Below are positions 42,963-52,347 of a stretch of 64,000 nt of DNA, piece after piece. The DNA is taken from positions 124,001 through 188,000 of the forward strand of contig NZ_JAJQPD010000003.1 in the NCBI RefSeq assembly GCF_021228295.1, given 5' to 3'. The translations under genes and the position numbers were made by a program. Position 1 is the stretch's first letter; every line of letters starts with the position of its first letter. A model generated the notes under the pieces. That model was not told the DNA's origin, did not search any database, and saw nothing but the letters and a program-made list of their open reading frames with translations. The stretch comes from Agromyces humatus (GTDB lineage: Bacteria > Actinomycetota > Actinomycetes > Actinomycetales > Microbacteriaceae).

Positions 42963-44387
42963 TCAGACGGTCGACGCCGCCTCGAGCCGGCCCGAGGCAA
43001 CCGCATCGGCGAACGCCGCGTAGTCCCGTTCGTTCTGGTCGGCGTAGTCGGACGCGAACTCGGCGATCGCCGTGTCGAACCGGTCGCTGCGACCGAGGTA
43101 CGCGGCGATCGCCACACGGTCGCCCGCGCGAGCGTGGGCCCTGGCGAGCACGCCGCCGCAGAGTTCCGCATAGAACCTCGCCCCGGTGACGTCGAAGTTG
43201 TCCACATCGGCAGCGCCCTTCCAGTCGTGCAGCTGCCGCAGGTAGAAGTCGCGCTCGAGTCCGTCGAACCCGGTGACCCGCTGCCAGCCGAGGAAGATGT
43301 CGCTCGCCGCCTGCATGAGCCGTTGACCGTTGACCACGCGCTCACCGTGGTTGTCGAACTCGCTCGCCGGCAGGAATCGTTCGAGCACCGACGCCTCGGC
43401 CTGCTTCGCCTGCAGCAGCAGTGGATCGCCGTCGTCGCGGCCGCGCAGCAGCACGATCCACGCGCGGGTGCCCACGCTGCCGACACCGACGACCTTGCGC
43501 GCCATGTGCACGTACTCGAACTCCTCCATCGGGTGGCGGGGCAGACGCAGCGTGGACTGGTACGAGCGAAGCAACTGCTTCATCTGGGCGACGTCGTCCT
43601 CGCGGGTGCGACCCGCCGGGTGCAGGTCGTCGAGCGGCACGATCAACGGGGGATCGGCCGCGATGCGCATCTCGCCGTCGACCACCTCGACGAGTTTCGC
43701 GACGGCGCGCATGCTGTCGCGCGTGCGCGCCTTCTCGATGACGGCAGTCGTGCTCTTCAGCTGCCTGCGCTCGATGCGCTTCGCCTTGCGCTCGGCCTCG
43801 ACCGAGGCCATGAACCGCTCTGCTTCGATGCGGTCGTACCAGGCGTCGAGCACGTTCGAACCCGCGGCCGTGAGCATGATCTCGCGATAGCCGCGGACGA
43901 CCGCGAGGTTCACCGCACGCCGGTCGCCGCGGGAAGCGCCGAAGTTGCGCGAGGCGACCTCGAAGCTCGCCGCGAGCCGCTTGACGTCCCATTCCCAGGG
44001 GCCGGGCAGGGTCTCGTCGAAGTCGTTGATGTCGAACACCAGCCGGCGCTCGGGGGTGCCGAAGACGCCGAAGTTCGACAGGTGCGCGTCACCGCAGATC
44101 TGCGTGGTGATGCCCGACACCGGCGTGCTCGCGAGATCGGCGGCCATGAGCAGCGCGGCACCCCGGTAGAAGGTGAACGGCGAGACCAGCATGCGCGCGT
44201 GCCGAATCGGCACGAGCTCGGGCACGCGCGTCGTCGCCTGCTCCTCGAGCAGGGCGACGGGGTCGAAGCGATCGGCCGGCGGGGTCCATCCGGCATGGCT
44301 CGATCGCGGCGTGCGCCGCCTGGCCTCCCGGCCGTACTCGGCACGTGCGCTGAAATCGGTCGGCGATGGGAGCGGTTGCGGGTTCAT
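42963..44387 (-). CDS. DUF2252 family protein
   Basis: A 474-residue protein. The DUF2252 hallmarks are RMLVSPFTFYRGAALLMAADL, CGDAHLSNFGVFGTPERRLVF, DINDFDETLPGPWEWDVKRLA, HMARKVVGVGSVGTRAW and the terminal RDYAAFADAV. The fold is related to aminoglycoside phosphotransferase/protein-kinase-like enzymes, with H-x-x-N-F and D-I-N-D-F as likely catalytic and metal residues. Its substrate is unknown. The start overlaps the MFS stop as ATGA, so it is translated with the transporter, and a joint resistance or export role is possible. Confidence 0.92.
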   Translation of the reverse strand: MNPQPLPSPTDFSARAEYGREARRRTPRSSHAGWTPPADRFDPVALLEEQATTRVPELVPIRHARMLVSPFTFYRGAALLMAADLASTPVSGITTQICGDAHLSNFGVFGTPERRLVFDINDFDETLPGPWEWDVKRLAASFEVASRNFGASRGDRRAVNLAVVRGYREIMLTAAGSNVLDAWYDRIEAERFMASVEAERKAKRIERRQLKSTTAVIEKARTRDSMRAVAKLVEVVDGEMRIAADPPLIVPLDDLHPAGRTREDDVAQMKQLLRSYQSTLRLPRHPMEEFEYVHMARKVVGVGSVGTRAWIVLLRGRDDGDPLLLQAKQAEASVLERFLPASEFDNHGERVVNGQRLMQAASDIFLGWQRVTGFDGLERDFYLRQLHDWKGAADVDNFDVTGARFYAELCGGVLARAHARAGDRVAIAAYLGRSDRFDTAIAEFASDYADQNERDYAAFADAVASGRLEAASTV

Positions 44388-46063
44388 GAGTTCTCCTTCG
44401 TCGGCGAAGCGGGAGCATCGGCACGTTCGTCGGGCCCCTCCCCGGGTGCTCGGCCGAACACCGCAGTGGGGATGCCGCGCGAGAAGAACAACGACGCCAG
44501 CGCGATCACGATGAGGGCGACGAGCGACACGCGCAACGACTCGATCTGCGATTCGGCGTAGACGCGCTCGAGCTCAGCGGCCTCGGCGTCGTCGAGGCCG
44601 GCCTCAGTCGCAAGCTCGGGAACGGATGCCGCGGGCACGATGGACACGCCGCCCTGCGTCGCCTCGGCCACCACCGCCTGCGTCTCTTCGGGGAGCGAGC
44701 TCGTGGCCACCCCGCCGGCGAACGACGTCGCGAGCGCCCCGATCAGCACCGACCCGATGAGGGCGGTCCCGAGCGACGAACCGAGGTTCTGGAACACCCC
44801 CTGCAGGCCCCCGACCTCGCTCGACTGCTCCTCGCCGACGCTCGACATGTTCACGTTGCCGATCTGCGAGGCCAGCAGCCCGAGCGCGGCGCCGGCGGCG
44901 AACATGCCCGCACCGAACGCCAGGCTCTTCAGCTCGAGGTCGACGGCGCCGAGCAGCAGCCCCGACGCGAACACGAGGATCACCTGCCCGACCCGGATGA
45001 TGCGACGCGGCGACCAGAGCAACGAGAGACGCGTGCCGAGGATCGAGAACAGGATCAGCCCGATCGACAGCGGGAAGATCCGGATCCCGGTCTGCAGCGC
45101 ATCGAGGCCGAGGGTCATCTGCAGGTAGACGGGCATCATGAAGAACAGGCCCGCGGTCATCGCGTACTGCGCGAGCAGCACCGTGAGCCCGCTGCGCAGT
45201 CGCAGGATGTGGAACAGGGTGATGTCGACGAGCGGCGGGCGGCCCGCGGCGGCCAGGTGCCGTTGCCTGGCCACGAAGGCCCAGATGAGCGCCGACCCGG
45301 CGAGAATGAACCACGTCGTCGGAGACACGCCGAGCGGGGCGATCTCCATGCCGCCGACGATCGGGGGCTGCAGCGGGATGACCCAGCCCCACGTCTTGCT
45401 CTGCAGCATGCCGAACACGACGAAGACGAGCCCGGCCGCCGAGAGCAGCACGCTCAGCACGTCGATCCGCGACGGTCGGGCACCCGTTCGATCCTCGATG
45501 CGTCGAGCGAACAGCACGACGCCCGCCATGATGACGACCTCGGCGACGAACACGTACCGCCAGCTCAGGTAGGTCGTCATGAATCCGCCGATGAGCGGTC
45601 CTGCCGCGACCGCCGCGCCGGATGCCGCGCCGATGATCGCGTAGGCGCTCACCCGGGCGTGCCCGTCGTAGTTGTCGGCGATGAGCGCAGCGATCGCCGG
45701 GATCACGAGCACCGCACCCAAGCCCTCGATGATCGACCAGCCGAGGAAGAGCACGGCGACGTTCGGGCTCAGCGCCGTCGTGAGCGAGCCGACGGCGTAG
45801 ACGATCGACCCGATCACGAACGCCCGGCGCCGCCCCCAGACATCCCCGAGCTTCGCGCCGAGCAGCATCAGGGCCGCCATCGTCAGCGTGTAGAACGTGA
45901 TCGCAGCCTGCATCGCGTCGACCGACGTATCGAGGTCCTCGACCACGGTGGAGATCGACACGTTCATGACGGTGCCGTCGAGCACCATCACGAACTGCGC
46001 GCTGCCGAGGATCGCGATGACCGGCCAGTTCTTCATCTCGACCCCGTTCCGCCGCATCCCCAT
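44384..46063 (-). CDS. MFS transporter, DHA2 (14-span) drug-efflux type
   Basis: A 559-residue transporter. Features are VMVLDGTVMNVSISTVVEDL in span 1 (the D-x-T-V-x-N-V-A-type motif C of DHA2 proteins), LGDVWGRRRAFVIG as motif A, and about fourteen spans with an extended periplasmic-side region near residues 460-520. The final residues are acidic and disordered. It likely exports small hydrophobic compounds with proton exchange. ATG 46063 has a G-rich site; ATG 46036 (MKNWPVIAIL) is an equally good start. It is coupled to DUF2252. Confidence 0.9.
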   Translation of the reverse strand: MGMRRNGVEMKNWPVIAILGSAQFVMVLDGTVMNVSISTVVEDLDTSVDAMQAAITFYTLTMAALMLLGAKLGDVWGRRRAFVIGSIVYAVGSLTTALSPNVAVLFLGWSIIEGLGAVLVIPAIAALIADNYDGHARVSAYAIIGAASGAAVAAGPLIGGFMTTYLSWRYVFVAEVVIMAGVVLFARRIEDRTGARPSRIDVLSVLLSAAGLVFVVFGMLQSKTWGWVIPLQPPIVGGMEIAPLGVSPTTWFILAGSALIWAFVARQRHLAAAGRPPLVDITLFHILRLRSGLTVLLAQYAMTAGLFFMMPVYLQMTLGLDALQTGIRIFPLSIGLILFSILGTRLSLLWSPRRIIRVGQVILVFASGLLLGAVDLELKSLAFGAGMFAAGAALGLLASQIGNVNMSSVGEEQSSEVGGLQGVFQNLGSSLGTALIGSVLIGALATSFAGGVATSSLPEETQAVVAEATQGGVSIVPAASVPELATEAGLDDAEAAELERVYAESQIESLRVSLVALIVIALASLFFSRGIPTAVFGRAPGEGPDERADAPASPTKENS

Positions 46064-46140
46064 GCGGCACCCCCGACGCCGGACGAACGTCTACGGTGAT
46101 GTTCCCACCGATGGTGCCGCTGCGGGAAGAGGGACGCCGG

Positions 46141-46167
46141 GCTCCGCTGGGACTCGGGCAGCGGAGC
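46141..46167 (-). terminator. Hairpin terminator
   Basis: Perfect 9-bp inverted repeat gctccgctg (46141-46149) with cagcggagc (46159-46167), 5 bp beyond the stop of the serine-hydrolase-like gene. Confidence 0.6.
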
Positions 46168-46172
46168 GCGCG

Positions 46173-47510
46173 TCAGCCCTCGGCGGGCGGCGCGGGCGTC
46201 TCGGTCGGCGTCTCCTCCGGAGCATCCGTCACGGTGGGGCACAGGCCGAGTTCCGTCATCTTCGCCGACGCCTGCTCGAACGACCACGGCAGCTCGACGA
46301 GCGGCCGCTGGCGTTCGCCCGCCGCGGCGGCCTTCGAGCCGAGCGACGCGAGGGCGAAGGCGGTCTCACGCACGAAGTCGGCGCCCGAGGTGGAATTGTT
46401 GAGCGCCACCACGACGGTCAGCCCGGTCTCGGGATCGGTGAACGCCGCCGTCAGCGCTCCGGGCGATTCGCCGAATCCGCCGCGCAGCGGGCCGTACTCG
46501 GCGCCGCCGATGCCGAACTTCTGCCATGGGGGCGCGGAACCGCCGAGCGGTATCGTCGTCCACTGCGCGCGCGCGTGGTGCTCGCCGAGCAGCGACCCCG
46601 TCGCGAAGGCCTCGCTCAGTTTGCGCACGTCGTCGAGGCTCGACACCGCGCCGGCCGCGACGCCGCCCATCGAACTCGACTGCGCCGAGTCGTCGAGCAC
46701 GGCTTCGCACACGGGCTTGCCGTCGGCCGCGATGCTCGCGGCGTACGCCCCGAGCACGCCGTCGACGCGGGTGGTGCTCGGACCCGGCAGTGCCGTGTCG
46801 TCGAGGCCGAGCGGATCGGCGATGTACTGCGTCACCAGCTCGTTCCAGGTGCGGCCGGTGGCCTCTTCGAGGGCGAGCCCGAGCAGCAGGATGCCGGTGC
46901 GCGAGTACGACCACTTCTGACCCGGGGTTCCGGTGCGGTTGTTGGCGAGGCCGGTCGCGAGCAGTTCGTTGGGCGACCAGACGCGCTCGGGGTTGGCGAT
47001 GAAATGCGGCTCGAGTCCGGGGTAGTAGTCGGCGAGACCCGACGTGTGACGGCAGAGCTGCTCGAGTGTGATGTCATCGAGCCCGGCCACCCGGTCGACG
47101 TAGTCGGTCACGGGGTCGTCGAGCGCGACGGTTCCGGCCTCGACGAGACGAAGGAAGACCGTGCAGGTCAGCTCGGCCGTGAGCGGGCCCAGGCGGAAAC
47201 GGCTGTCGGTCGACACCGGTCGCGCCCCCTCGCCGAGACTGACGGATCCCGAGGCCGCCGACCACGAGCCCGCCCACGGCGCCCAGACCCCGGCGACCCC
47301 GCCGCTGGATCCGCTGAGCGCGATCGCCTGGTCGAGCACGCCCTCGAGCGACGTCACGAGCGCTGCGTCGAACGCGCCCTCGACGGGATCGAACTGCTGC
47401 GCCGGATCGACGGGACCCCCGGTGCAGCCCGTCAGCGTGAGCGCGGCCGCGGTCGCGAAAGCGGCGATCGCCGCTCGCCATCGCCGCTTGCCCCCATACC
47501 GGTCACCCAC
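46173..47510 (-). CDS. Beta-lactamase/PBP-fold lipoprotein lacking catalytic residues
   Basis: About 445 residues with a lipoprotein signal (basic start, hydrophobic core, lipobox LTGC near residue 30). The body aligns with serine beta-lactamase class C/PBP4*-type hydrolases: LRLVEAGTVALDDPVTDYV, ITLEQLCRHTSGLADYY, GILLLGLALEEATGRTW. The nucleophile motif, normally G-S-x-T-K, reads GPLTA, so both catalytic Ser and Lys are gone. Y-S-N reads Y-S-R, and the H-G-G end motif reads R-G-G. It is therefore probably a cell-surface pseudoenzyme, perhaps peptidoglycan-binding. GTG 47510 follows an AAGGGGG site; TTG 47513 is alternative. A minus-strand TACAAT box lies at 47540-47545. Confidence 0.85.
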   Translation of the reverse strand: MGDRYGGKRRWRAAIAAFATAAALTLTGCTGGPVDPAQQFDPVEGAFDAALVTSLEGVLDQAIALSGSSGGVAGVWAPWAGSWSAASGSVSLGEGARPVSTDSRFRLGPLTAELTCTVFLRLVEAGTVALDDPVTDYVDRVAGLDDITLEQLCRHTSGLADYYPGLEPHFIANPERVWSPNELLATGLANNRTGTPGQKWSYSRTGILLLGLALEEATGRTWNELVTQYIADPLGLDDTALPGPSTTRVDGVLGAYAASIAADGKPVCEAVLDDSAQSSSMGGVAAGAVSSLDDVRKLSEAFATGSLLGEHHARAQWTTIPLGGSAPPWQKFGIGGAEYGPLRGGFGESPGALTAAFTDPETGLTVVVALNNSTSGADFVRETAFALASLGSKAAAAGERQRPLVELPWSFEQASAKMTELGLCPTVTDAPEETPTETPAPPAEG

Positions 47511-47570
47511 CAAGCCCCCTTAGCCGTGTGTCCGTTGGAATTGTAACCCGGGCAGGCGAAGCGGCCCCGA

Positions 47571-48878
47571 TCAGTCGCCCGCGGGCCCGATCTCGCGGAT
47601 GGCGCCCGACATGAACCGCTCGACGTTGCGGTCGACGATGATGTCGTTCGGCCGCAGCGGCCGCGAGAGGTAGAGGCCGTCGAGCGCGGTGAGCCGGCTC
47701 AGGGCGACGTAGGTCTGGCCGGGGCTGAACACCCGCGAACCGAGGTCGACGATCGCGGTCTCATAGCTCGCGCCCTGCGACTTGTGGATGGTGACGGCCC
47801 ACGCGAGCCGCAGCGGGAACTGGGTGAACTCGGCGACGATCTCGCGCTCGAGCTTCTTGCGCACCGGATCCCACGAGTACTTGAACTTCTCCCAGGTGAC
47901 CGGCTCGACCTCGTGCTCGTCGCCGTCGATGTCGACCTTCACCTCGCGCTCGAGCGATGTGATCGTGCCGATCGTGCCGTTCACCCAGCGCTGGGCGTCG
48001 TGCCCGATCGCGGTGTCGTTGCGCAGGAACATCACCTGGGCACCGACCTTGAGCTCGAGTCGCTCGTCGGCCGGGAACGCACGCCCGCCGAAGTCTCCGT
48101 TGACCTCGGCCTCGTTCGCCTGCGAGGTGCCGGGCAGCCGGTGCAACTGGGTCGCATTGATGCGATTGACGGTGTCGTTGCGCGTCGCGAGGGTGATGGC
48201 CCCCTGCTCGGGCAGCGGTCGCCGCGCCCCCACGCCGTTGAGCACGCCGGCGATCTCGGCTGTCACCCGGCCGTGACGCACGGCGTTCAGCATGAGCTTG
48301 AACTCGTCGTCGTGCTGGCGGTGCACCTCGCCGAGCTCGAAGATCTTGAGGTCGGCGTCGCGCCACACCTTCGCGTCGAAGAACCACATCGAGTCGTACG
48401 TGTCGGCGAAGTAGGCGCGTTCGTCGCCGTCGCCGGGCACCGGGGCGAGCTGGTACGGATCACCGAACAGCACGACCTGGGCGCCGCCGAACGGCTCGAA
48501 CGGCCGCTGGCGGGCCTGCCGCAGCGACCGGTCCATCGCGTCCATGAGGTCGGCGTTCACCATCGATACCTCGTCGATCACGAGGGTGTCCATGGCGTTC
48601 AGGATCTTGCGCACGGTGTCGTTCTGATCGATGTCGTGGTCGGCGATGACGCCGATCGGCAGGCGGAACAGCGAGTGGATGGTCTGCCCGCCGACGTTGA
48701 GGGCCGCGACCCCGGTGGGCGCGCAGATCACGATCTGCTTCTGCGTGTGCCAGTTCAGGTGGTTCAGCAGCGTCGACTTGCCGGTGCCGGCGCGACCCGT
48801 GACGAACACATGCTCGCGGGTGCCCTCGATCGCCTGGAACACCGCAGCCTGTTCGCGGGTGAGGGTCACGTTCTGCAC
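47571..48878 (-). CDS. PIF1/RecD-like SF1 helicase
   Basis: About 435 residues. Superfamily 1B helicase motifs are in order: FVTGRAGTGKSTLLNHL (Walker A), ICAPTGVAALNVGGQTIHSLF, LVIDEVSMVNADLMD (Walker B), VVLFGDPYQLAPVPGDG, VGAQVMFLRND, AWAVTIHKSQGASYETAIV and YVALSRLTALDGL. This is the compact bacterial PIF1-like form, a 5'-3' DNA helicase. GTG 48878 begins VQNVTLTREQAAVFQAIEG, the normal start of the domain. The frame is open up to 49025, but that extension is Arg-rich and unlike the family. Confidence 0.92.
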   Translation of the reverse strand: MQNVTLTREQAAVFQAIEGTREHVFVTGRAGTGKSTLLNHLNWHTQKQIVICAPTGVAALNVGGQTIHSLFRLPIGVIADHDIDQNDTVRKILNAMDTLVIDEVSMVNADLMDAMDRSLRQARQRPFEPFGGAQVVLFGDPYQLAPVPGDGDERAYFADTYDSMWFFDAKVWRDADLKIFELGEVHRQHDDEFKLMLNAVRHGRVTAEIAGVLNGVGARRPLPEQGAITLATRNDTVNRINATQLHRLPGTSQANEAEVNGDFGGRAFPADERLELKVGAQVMFLRNDTAIGHDAQRWVNGTIGTITSLEREVKVDIDGDEHEVEPVTWEKFKYSWDPVRKKLEREIVAEFTQFPLRLAWAVTIHKSQGASYETAIVDLGSRVFSPGQTYVALSRLTALDGLYLSRPLRPNDIIVDRNVERFMSGAIREIGPAGD

Positions 48879-49080
48879 GGGGAGTCTTTCGATGAGGCGA
48901 GCGGATGTCGCAGCCGGTGCCGCGCGTCGATGCCGGCCGTGGGCACCGCGCCGTCGCCGAGGGTGCGCGCTCCCACTGTAACCGCGTGCGACGGCGCCGT
49001 CGGCGAGGGGGCCGAATCTGTGCACCGCCGGCGAACGGGGGCCGTTGTGGATATCCTCAGGTTGTCCTGAACCCCACCCA

Positions 49081-49086
49081 TAGACT
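49081..49086 (+). promoter_or_regulatory. -10 box, leaderless type (gene at 49094)
   Basis: TAGACT ends 7 nt before GTG 49094. Confidence 0.55.
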
Positions 49087-49093
49087 TGGCCGG

Positions 49094-50140
49094 GTGGGGA
49101 ATTCAGAGGTGCGCCGGGGGCGGGTCTCCGCCATGGCCATCATCGGCTGGGCGGGCCTGGCCATGCTCGTCGTCGGAGCGTTCCTCGCGGCGCTCGGCGG
49201 GCTGAACGCCACCATCTACGGCGCCTCGAGCTTCGTCGAGCGCTACCTCGAGGCGATCGCCGACGACGACATCGCGGGTGCCGCGTCGACTCCGGGTGTC
49301 GCCCTCGACGAGGCCGAGCTCGAGGCATTGGGCCTGCCGGCCGACCTCTCCACCGCCATGCTGCGCTCGGGCGTCGTCGCCGCCGGCCCGCAAGACGTGC
49401 GCATCGTGAGCGACATCGCCAACCCCGACGGAAGCCACTCGGTCACGGCGAGCTACCGGCTCGACGACGAGATCGCCGAGTCGACGTTCCGGGTGCACCC
49501 GATCGAGCCGCTCTACGGCGTGCTCCACCGGTGGGAGTTCGACGAAAGCCCCATCGCGGTCATCCACGTGACGGCAGCCCACAATCCGCTCTTCACGGTG
49601 GGCGAGCTGACCCTCGACACGCGCGCGACCAAGACCGGCGAAGAGCTCGAAGCGTTCAGCCACACGGCGCCGTACCTCGCGATCGCCCCAGCGTCGTACA
49701 CCTTCGAGTACGACTCCACCCTGCTCGAGGCGGCGCCCGTGTCGGTGCTGGCGGGCGCGGCCGAGCGGGTGCCGGTCACGGTCGACGCCCAGCCCACCGC
49801 CGCATTCGTCGAACGCGTGCAGCTCCAGGTCGACGAATACCTCGCGGCGTGCGCCGAGCAGCAGGTCCTCCAGCCCGCCGGGTGCCCGTTCGGCATCGAG
49901 GTCGACGACCGCGTCACGAGCACGCCGCAGTGGTCGATCCTCAGCACCCCGCAGGTCACGCTCACCCCGAGCGACACCTCGTTCGACATGCCGCCGACCG
50001 AGGGTGTCGCGCACATCTCGGTCGAGGCGCAAGACCTCTTCGACGGCCGCTTCTACACGCTCGAGGAGGACCGGCCGTTCACCCTCGCCCTCGCGGCGTC
50101 GATCAACCCCGACGGCTCCATCGCGATCCAGCTGAAGTAG
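49094..50140 (+). CDS. Membrane-anchored extracytoplasmic protein, unknown function
   Basis: A 348-residue protein starting at GTG 49094, placed by the upstream TAGACT box; ATG 49133 inside it is also possible. One N-terminal membrane span (IIGWAGLAMLVVGAFLAALGG) is followed by an acidic, beta-rich extracytoplasmic region of about 310 residues that looks built of repeated Ig-like units (HSVTASYRLDDEIAESTFRV, FTVGELTLDTRATKTGE, SYTFEYDSTLLEAAPVSVL). Two cysteines (LAACAEQQ, PAGCPFG) may pair. It is divergent from the PIF1-like helicase. No characterised family is recognised. Confidence 0.8.
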   Translation: MGNSEVRRGRVSAMAIIGWAGLAMLVVGAFLAALGGLNATIYGASSFVERYLEAIADDDIAGAASTPGVALDEAELEALGLPADLSTAMLRSGVVAAGPQDVRIVSDIANPDGSHSVTASYRLDDEIAESTFRVHPIEPLYGVLHRWEFDESPIAVIHVTAAHNPLFTVGELTLDTRATKTGEELEAFSHTAPYLAIAPASYTFEYDSTLLEAAPVSVLAGAAERVPVTVDAQPTAAFVERVQLQVDEYLAACAEQQVLQPAGCPFGIEVDDRVTSTPQWSILSTPQVTLTPSDTSFDMPPTEGVAHISVEAQDLFDGRFYTLEEDRPFTLALAASINPDGSIAIQLK

Positions 50141-50183
50141 CGCGCCGGCTCGAGTGGGGTGAAGAGGGAGCGCAGCGCGCGTG

Positions 50184-50268
50184 GGTCGAGGAGGCGCGCC
50201 AGCGCCGTCTCGAGACCACCGCCTCGAAACCCGCGTTCGCTCGGCATCGGGCCGGGCGCTCCTCGACC
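50184..50268. repeat. Long-loop inverted repeat between convergent genes
   Basis: ggtcgaggaggcgc (50184-50197) is complementary, with one bulge, to gcgctcctcgacc (50256-50268), spanning the gap between genes ending at 50140 (+) and 50268 (-). It could act as a terminator, but the loop is about 58 bases. Confidence 0.35.
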
Positions 50269-52232
50269 TACGATCTGCGGTCGTGCTCGGCGATGGCGGC
50301 GAGGCGCGCGTTGTACTCCTCGAGGTCGGCGTCGCCCGTGCGGTCGGCGTGACGGTCGAGGCGCTTCGACTCCTTCTCGTCGCTGCGTGCCCACTGCACC
50401 GCGACGGTGATGGCGAGCGCCACAGTGGGGATCTCGCCGACCGACCAGGCGATGCCTCCACCGAGCTGCTGGTCGACGAGCGCGTCGGTGCCCCAGCCCA
50501 TCGCGCCGTACCAGTCGGCGAGGAACAGCCCCGTGCCGCTCATGATCGCGAGCCCGAAGAACGCGTGGAACGCCATGGTGCCGAGCAGCAGCAGCAAACG
50601 GAACGGGTACGGCAGGCGGTAGGGCACCGGGTCGATGCCGATGAGCGACTGCACGAACAGGTAGCCGGTGATGAGGAAGTGCGTGACCATCCACTCGTGG
50701 CCGATGTGGTCGAGCATCGACCAACGGAACAGCGGCGTGTAGTAGAACACCCAGAGCGAGCCGGCGAACAGCACCGCGGCGACGATCGGGTTCGCGATGA
50801 AGCCCGCGAACTTCGAGTGCACGGCGAGCAGGATCCACTCGCGACCGCCCCGGCTGCCGTCTTTGCGCGGTCGGATGGCCCGTGCCGCGAGTGTCACCGG
50901 AGCACCGGGTACGAGCAGCACCGGCACCGCCATGGTCAGCGCCATGTGGCCGAGCATGTGCGCCGAGAAGAGGTACTGCTCGTACACGTTGACGCCACCG
51001 CTCGTGACGTAGGCGAGCAGCAGCAGGCCGGCCACCCACAGCACGGCGCGGTACACGGGCCAGTGGTCGCCGCGCCTGCGCAACCGCAGCACCCCGGCGA
51101 TGTAGAAGAAGATGCCGAACCCGCACGCGACGATCCACAGGAGATCGGGCTTCCACTCGGTGAAGAACCGGAAGTAGTCGGGCCACGGCGGCAGCGGCTC
51201 ACCGGTGAGGATCTCTGCGGGCGTGCGTGCGAGCGATCCGGCCGCTTCGGTGACGGGCGTCGCGGTGCGGGCGAGCGCGGCGGCGACGCCCGATGCCAGA
51301 CCCATGAAGACGAGCTCGCCGACGACGAGCCACCAGAACGGGCCTGCACCCGCACCACGGGTCATCCGCCCGATCAGGAACCGACGCTGCACCGCGCCGA
51401 AGCAACCCAGCGCGATGAGGGCCGCGACCTTGACGAGGACGAGGCCGCCGTATGGAGACGCGAGCTCGTCGAGCGTGCCGATGCGAAGCGCCGCACTCGC
51501 GTAGCCCGACAGCGCCACGACGATGAAGCAGACGAGCGCGACCGTCGAGTACCGAGTGAGCACGACCACCAACCGCTCGGTGCCGAGCGCACGCGTCAGC
51601 AGCACGATCGTGAGCAGCCCGCCGAGCCAGGCGGCCGCGAACACGAGGTGCAGCCCCAGCGCCGAGATCGCGGCGTTGTGGCCCGCAGCGCCCGCCGCGT
51701 GGCCCTGCTGCGCCATGGGCACGAGCGAGGCGACGGCGAGCGCCGTCACGAACACGAGCGCGGTGTGGTTGCGCACGGCGAAGCACAGCACCGTCACGGC
51801 GGCGGCGACGAGGGTGGTCGTCAGCCACGCCTGGCCGAGCTCGATCGTCGTGACGAACTGGCCGAGCTTCTGCCCGAAGTCGTCGCTCAGGTCGAACGGC
51901 ACGGCCGTGACCAGCAGGAAGGTGAAGAACGCGGTCGCCGCACTCGCGACGGTCATCACCGCGGCCGACGCCGCGGCGACATCGAGGGCGAGGTCGAACT
52001 CGCGGCGCTTCGGGCTGAGCGCCCACATCGCGAGCACGAGCGCGCCGATCATTCCGGCCGCGGAGAGGTTCGTGAGGAGCTTCGCGATCGGCACCCCGTA
52101 GCGGGTGATCGGGCCGGGGTCCTGAATCAGCTGCGCATCAGCGCCGCCGCCGAACGCGAGCGCGGCGAACGTCGCGACGAGCGCGACGATGGTGAGCACG
52201 GCGGGGCCGAGCACGCGGACTGAGCGGGGCAC
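50268..52232 (-). CDS. CopD-CtaG fusion: copper/cytochrome c oxidase assembly membrane protein
   Basis: A 654-residue fusion. Residues 1-310 have about eight spans with the CopD pattern (GHNAAISALGLHLVFAAAWLGGL, LSGYASAALRIG). Residues 345-620 are CtaG/caa3-assembly-like: DLLWIVACGFGIFFYIAGVL, FSAHMLGHMALTMAVPVLLV with the conserved H-M-x2-H, DHIGHEWMVTHFLITGYLF and FHAFFGLAIMSGTGL. Such proteins handle copper at the membrane for cytochrome c oxidase or copper tolerance. The C-terminus is a charged cytoplasmic tail. This fused form is usual for actinobacteria. It is monocistronic here. Confidence 0.92.
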   Translation of the reverse strand: MPRSVRVLGPAVLTIVALVATFAALAFGGGADAQLIQDPGPITRYGVPIAKLLTNLSAAGMIGALVLAMWALSPKRREFDLALDVAAASAAVMTVASAATAFFTFLLVTAVPFDLSDDFGQKLGQFVTTIELGQAWLTTTLVAAAVTVLCFAVRNHTALVFVTALAVASLVPMAQQGHAAGAAGHNAAISALGLHLVFAAAWLGGLLTIVLLTRALGTERLVVVLTRYSTVALVCFIVVALSGYASAALRIGTLDELASPYGGLVLVKVAALIALGCFGAVQRRFLIGRMTRGAGAGPFWWLVVGELVFMGLASGVAAALARTATPVTEAAGSLARTPAEILTGEPLPPWPDYFRFFTEWKPDLLWIVACGFGIFFYIAGVLRLRRRGDHWPVYRAVLWVAGLLLLAYVTSGGVNVYEQYLFSAHMLGHMALTMAVPVLLVPGAPVTLAARAIRPRKDGSRGGREWILLAVHSKFAGFIANPIVAAVLFAGSLWVFYYTPLFRWSMLDHIGHEWMVTHFLITGYLFVQSLIGIDPVPYRLPYPFRLLLLLGTMAFHAFFGLAIMSGTGLFLADWYGAMGWGTDALVDQQLGGGIAWSVGEIPTVALAITVAVQWARSDEKESKRLDRHADRTGDADLEEYNARLAAIAEHDRRS

Positions 52233-52303
52233 TGAACCAGCCTAGACGGCCCGATCTGCGGGGCGCGCCCAGCGCCCTTCACCCCACGTCGAGAGACGAC
52301 GAA

Positions 52304-52331
52304 GGGGCGCGCGGCTCACGCCGCACGCCCC
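52304..52331 (-). terminator. Hairpin terminator of the HU gene
   Basis: Arms at 52304-52315 (ggggcgcgcggc) and 52320-52331 pair at 11 of 12 positions with loop tcac, 16 bp beyond the HU stop. On the minus strand it is followed by TTCGTCGTC. Confidence 0.7.
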
Positions 52332-52347
52332 CTCTGAAAGGCCCTGC

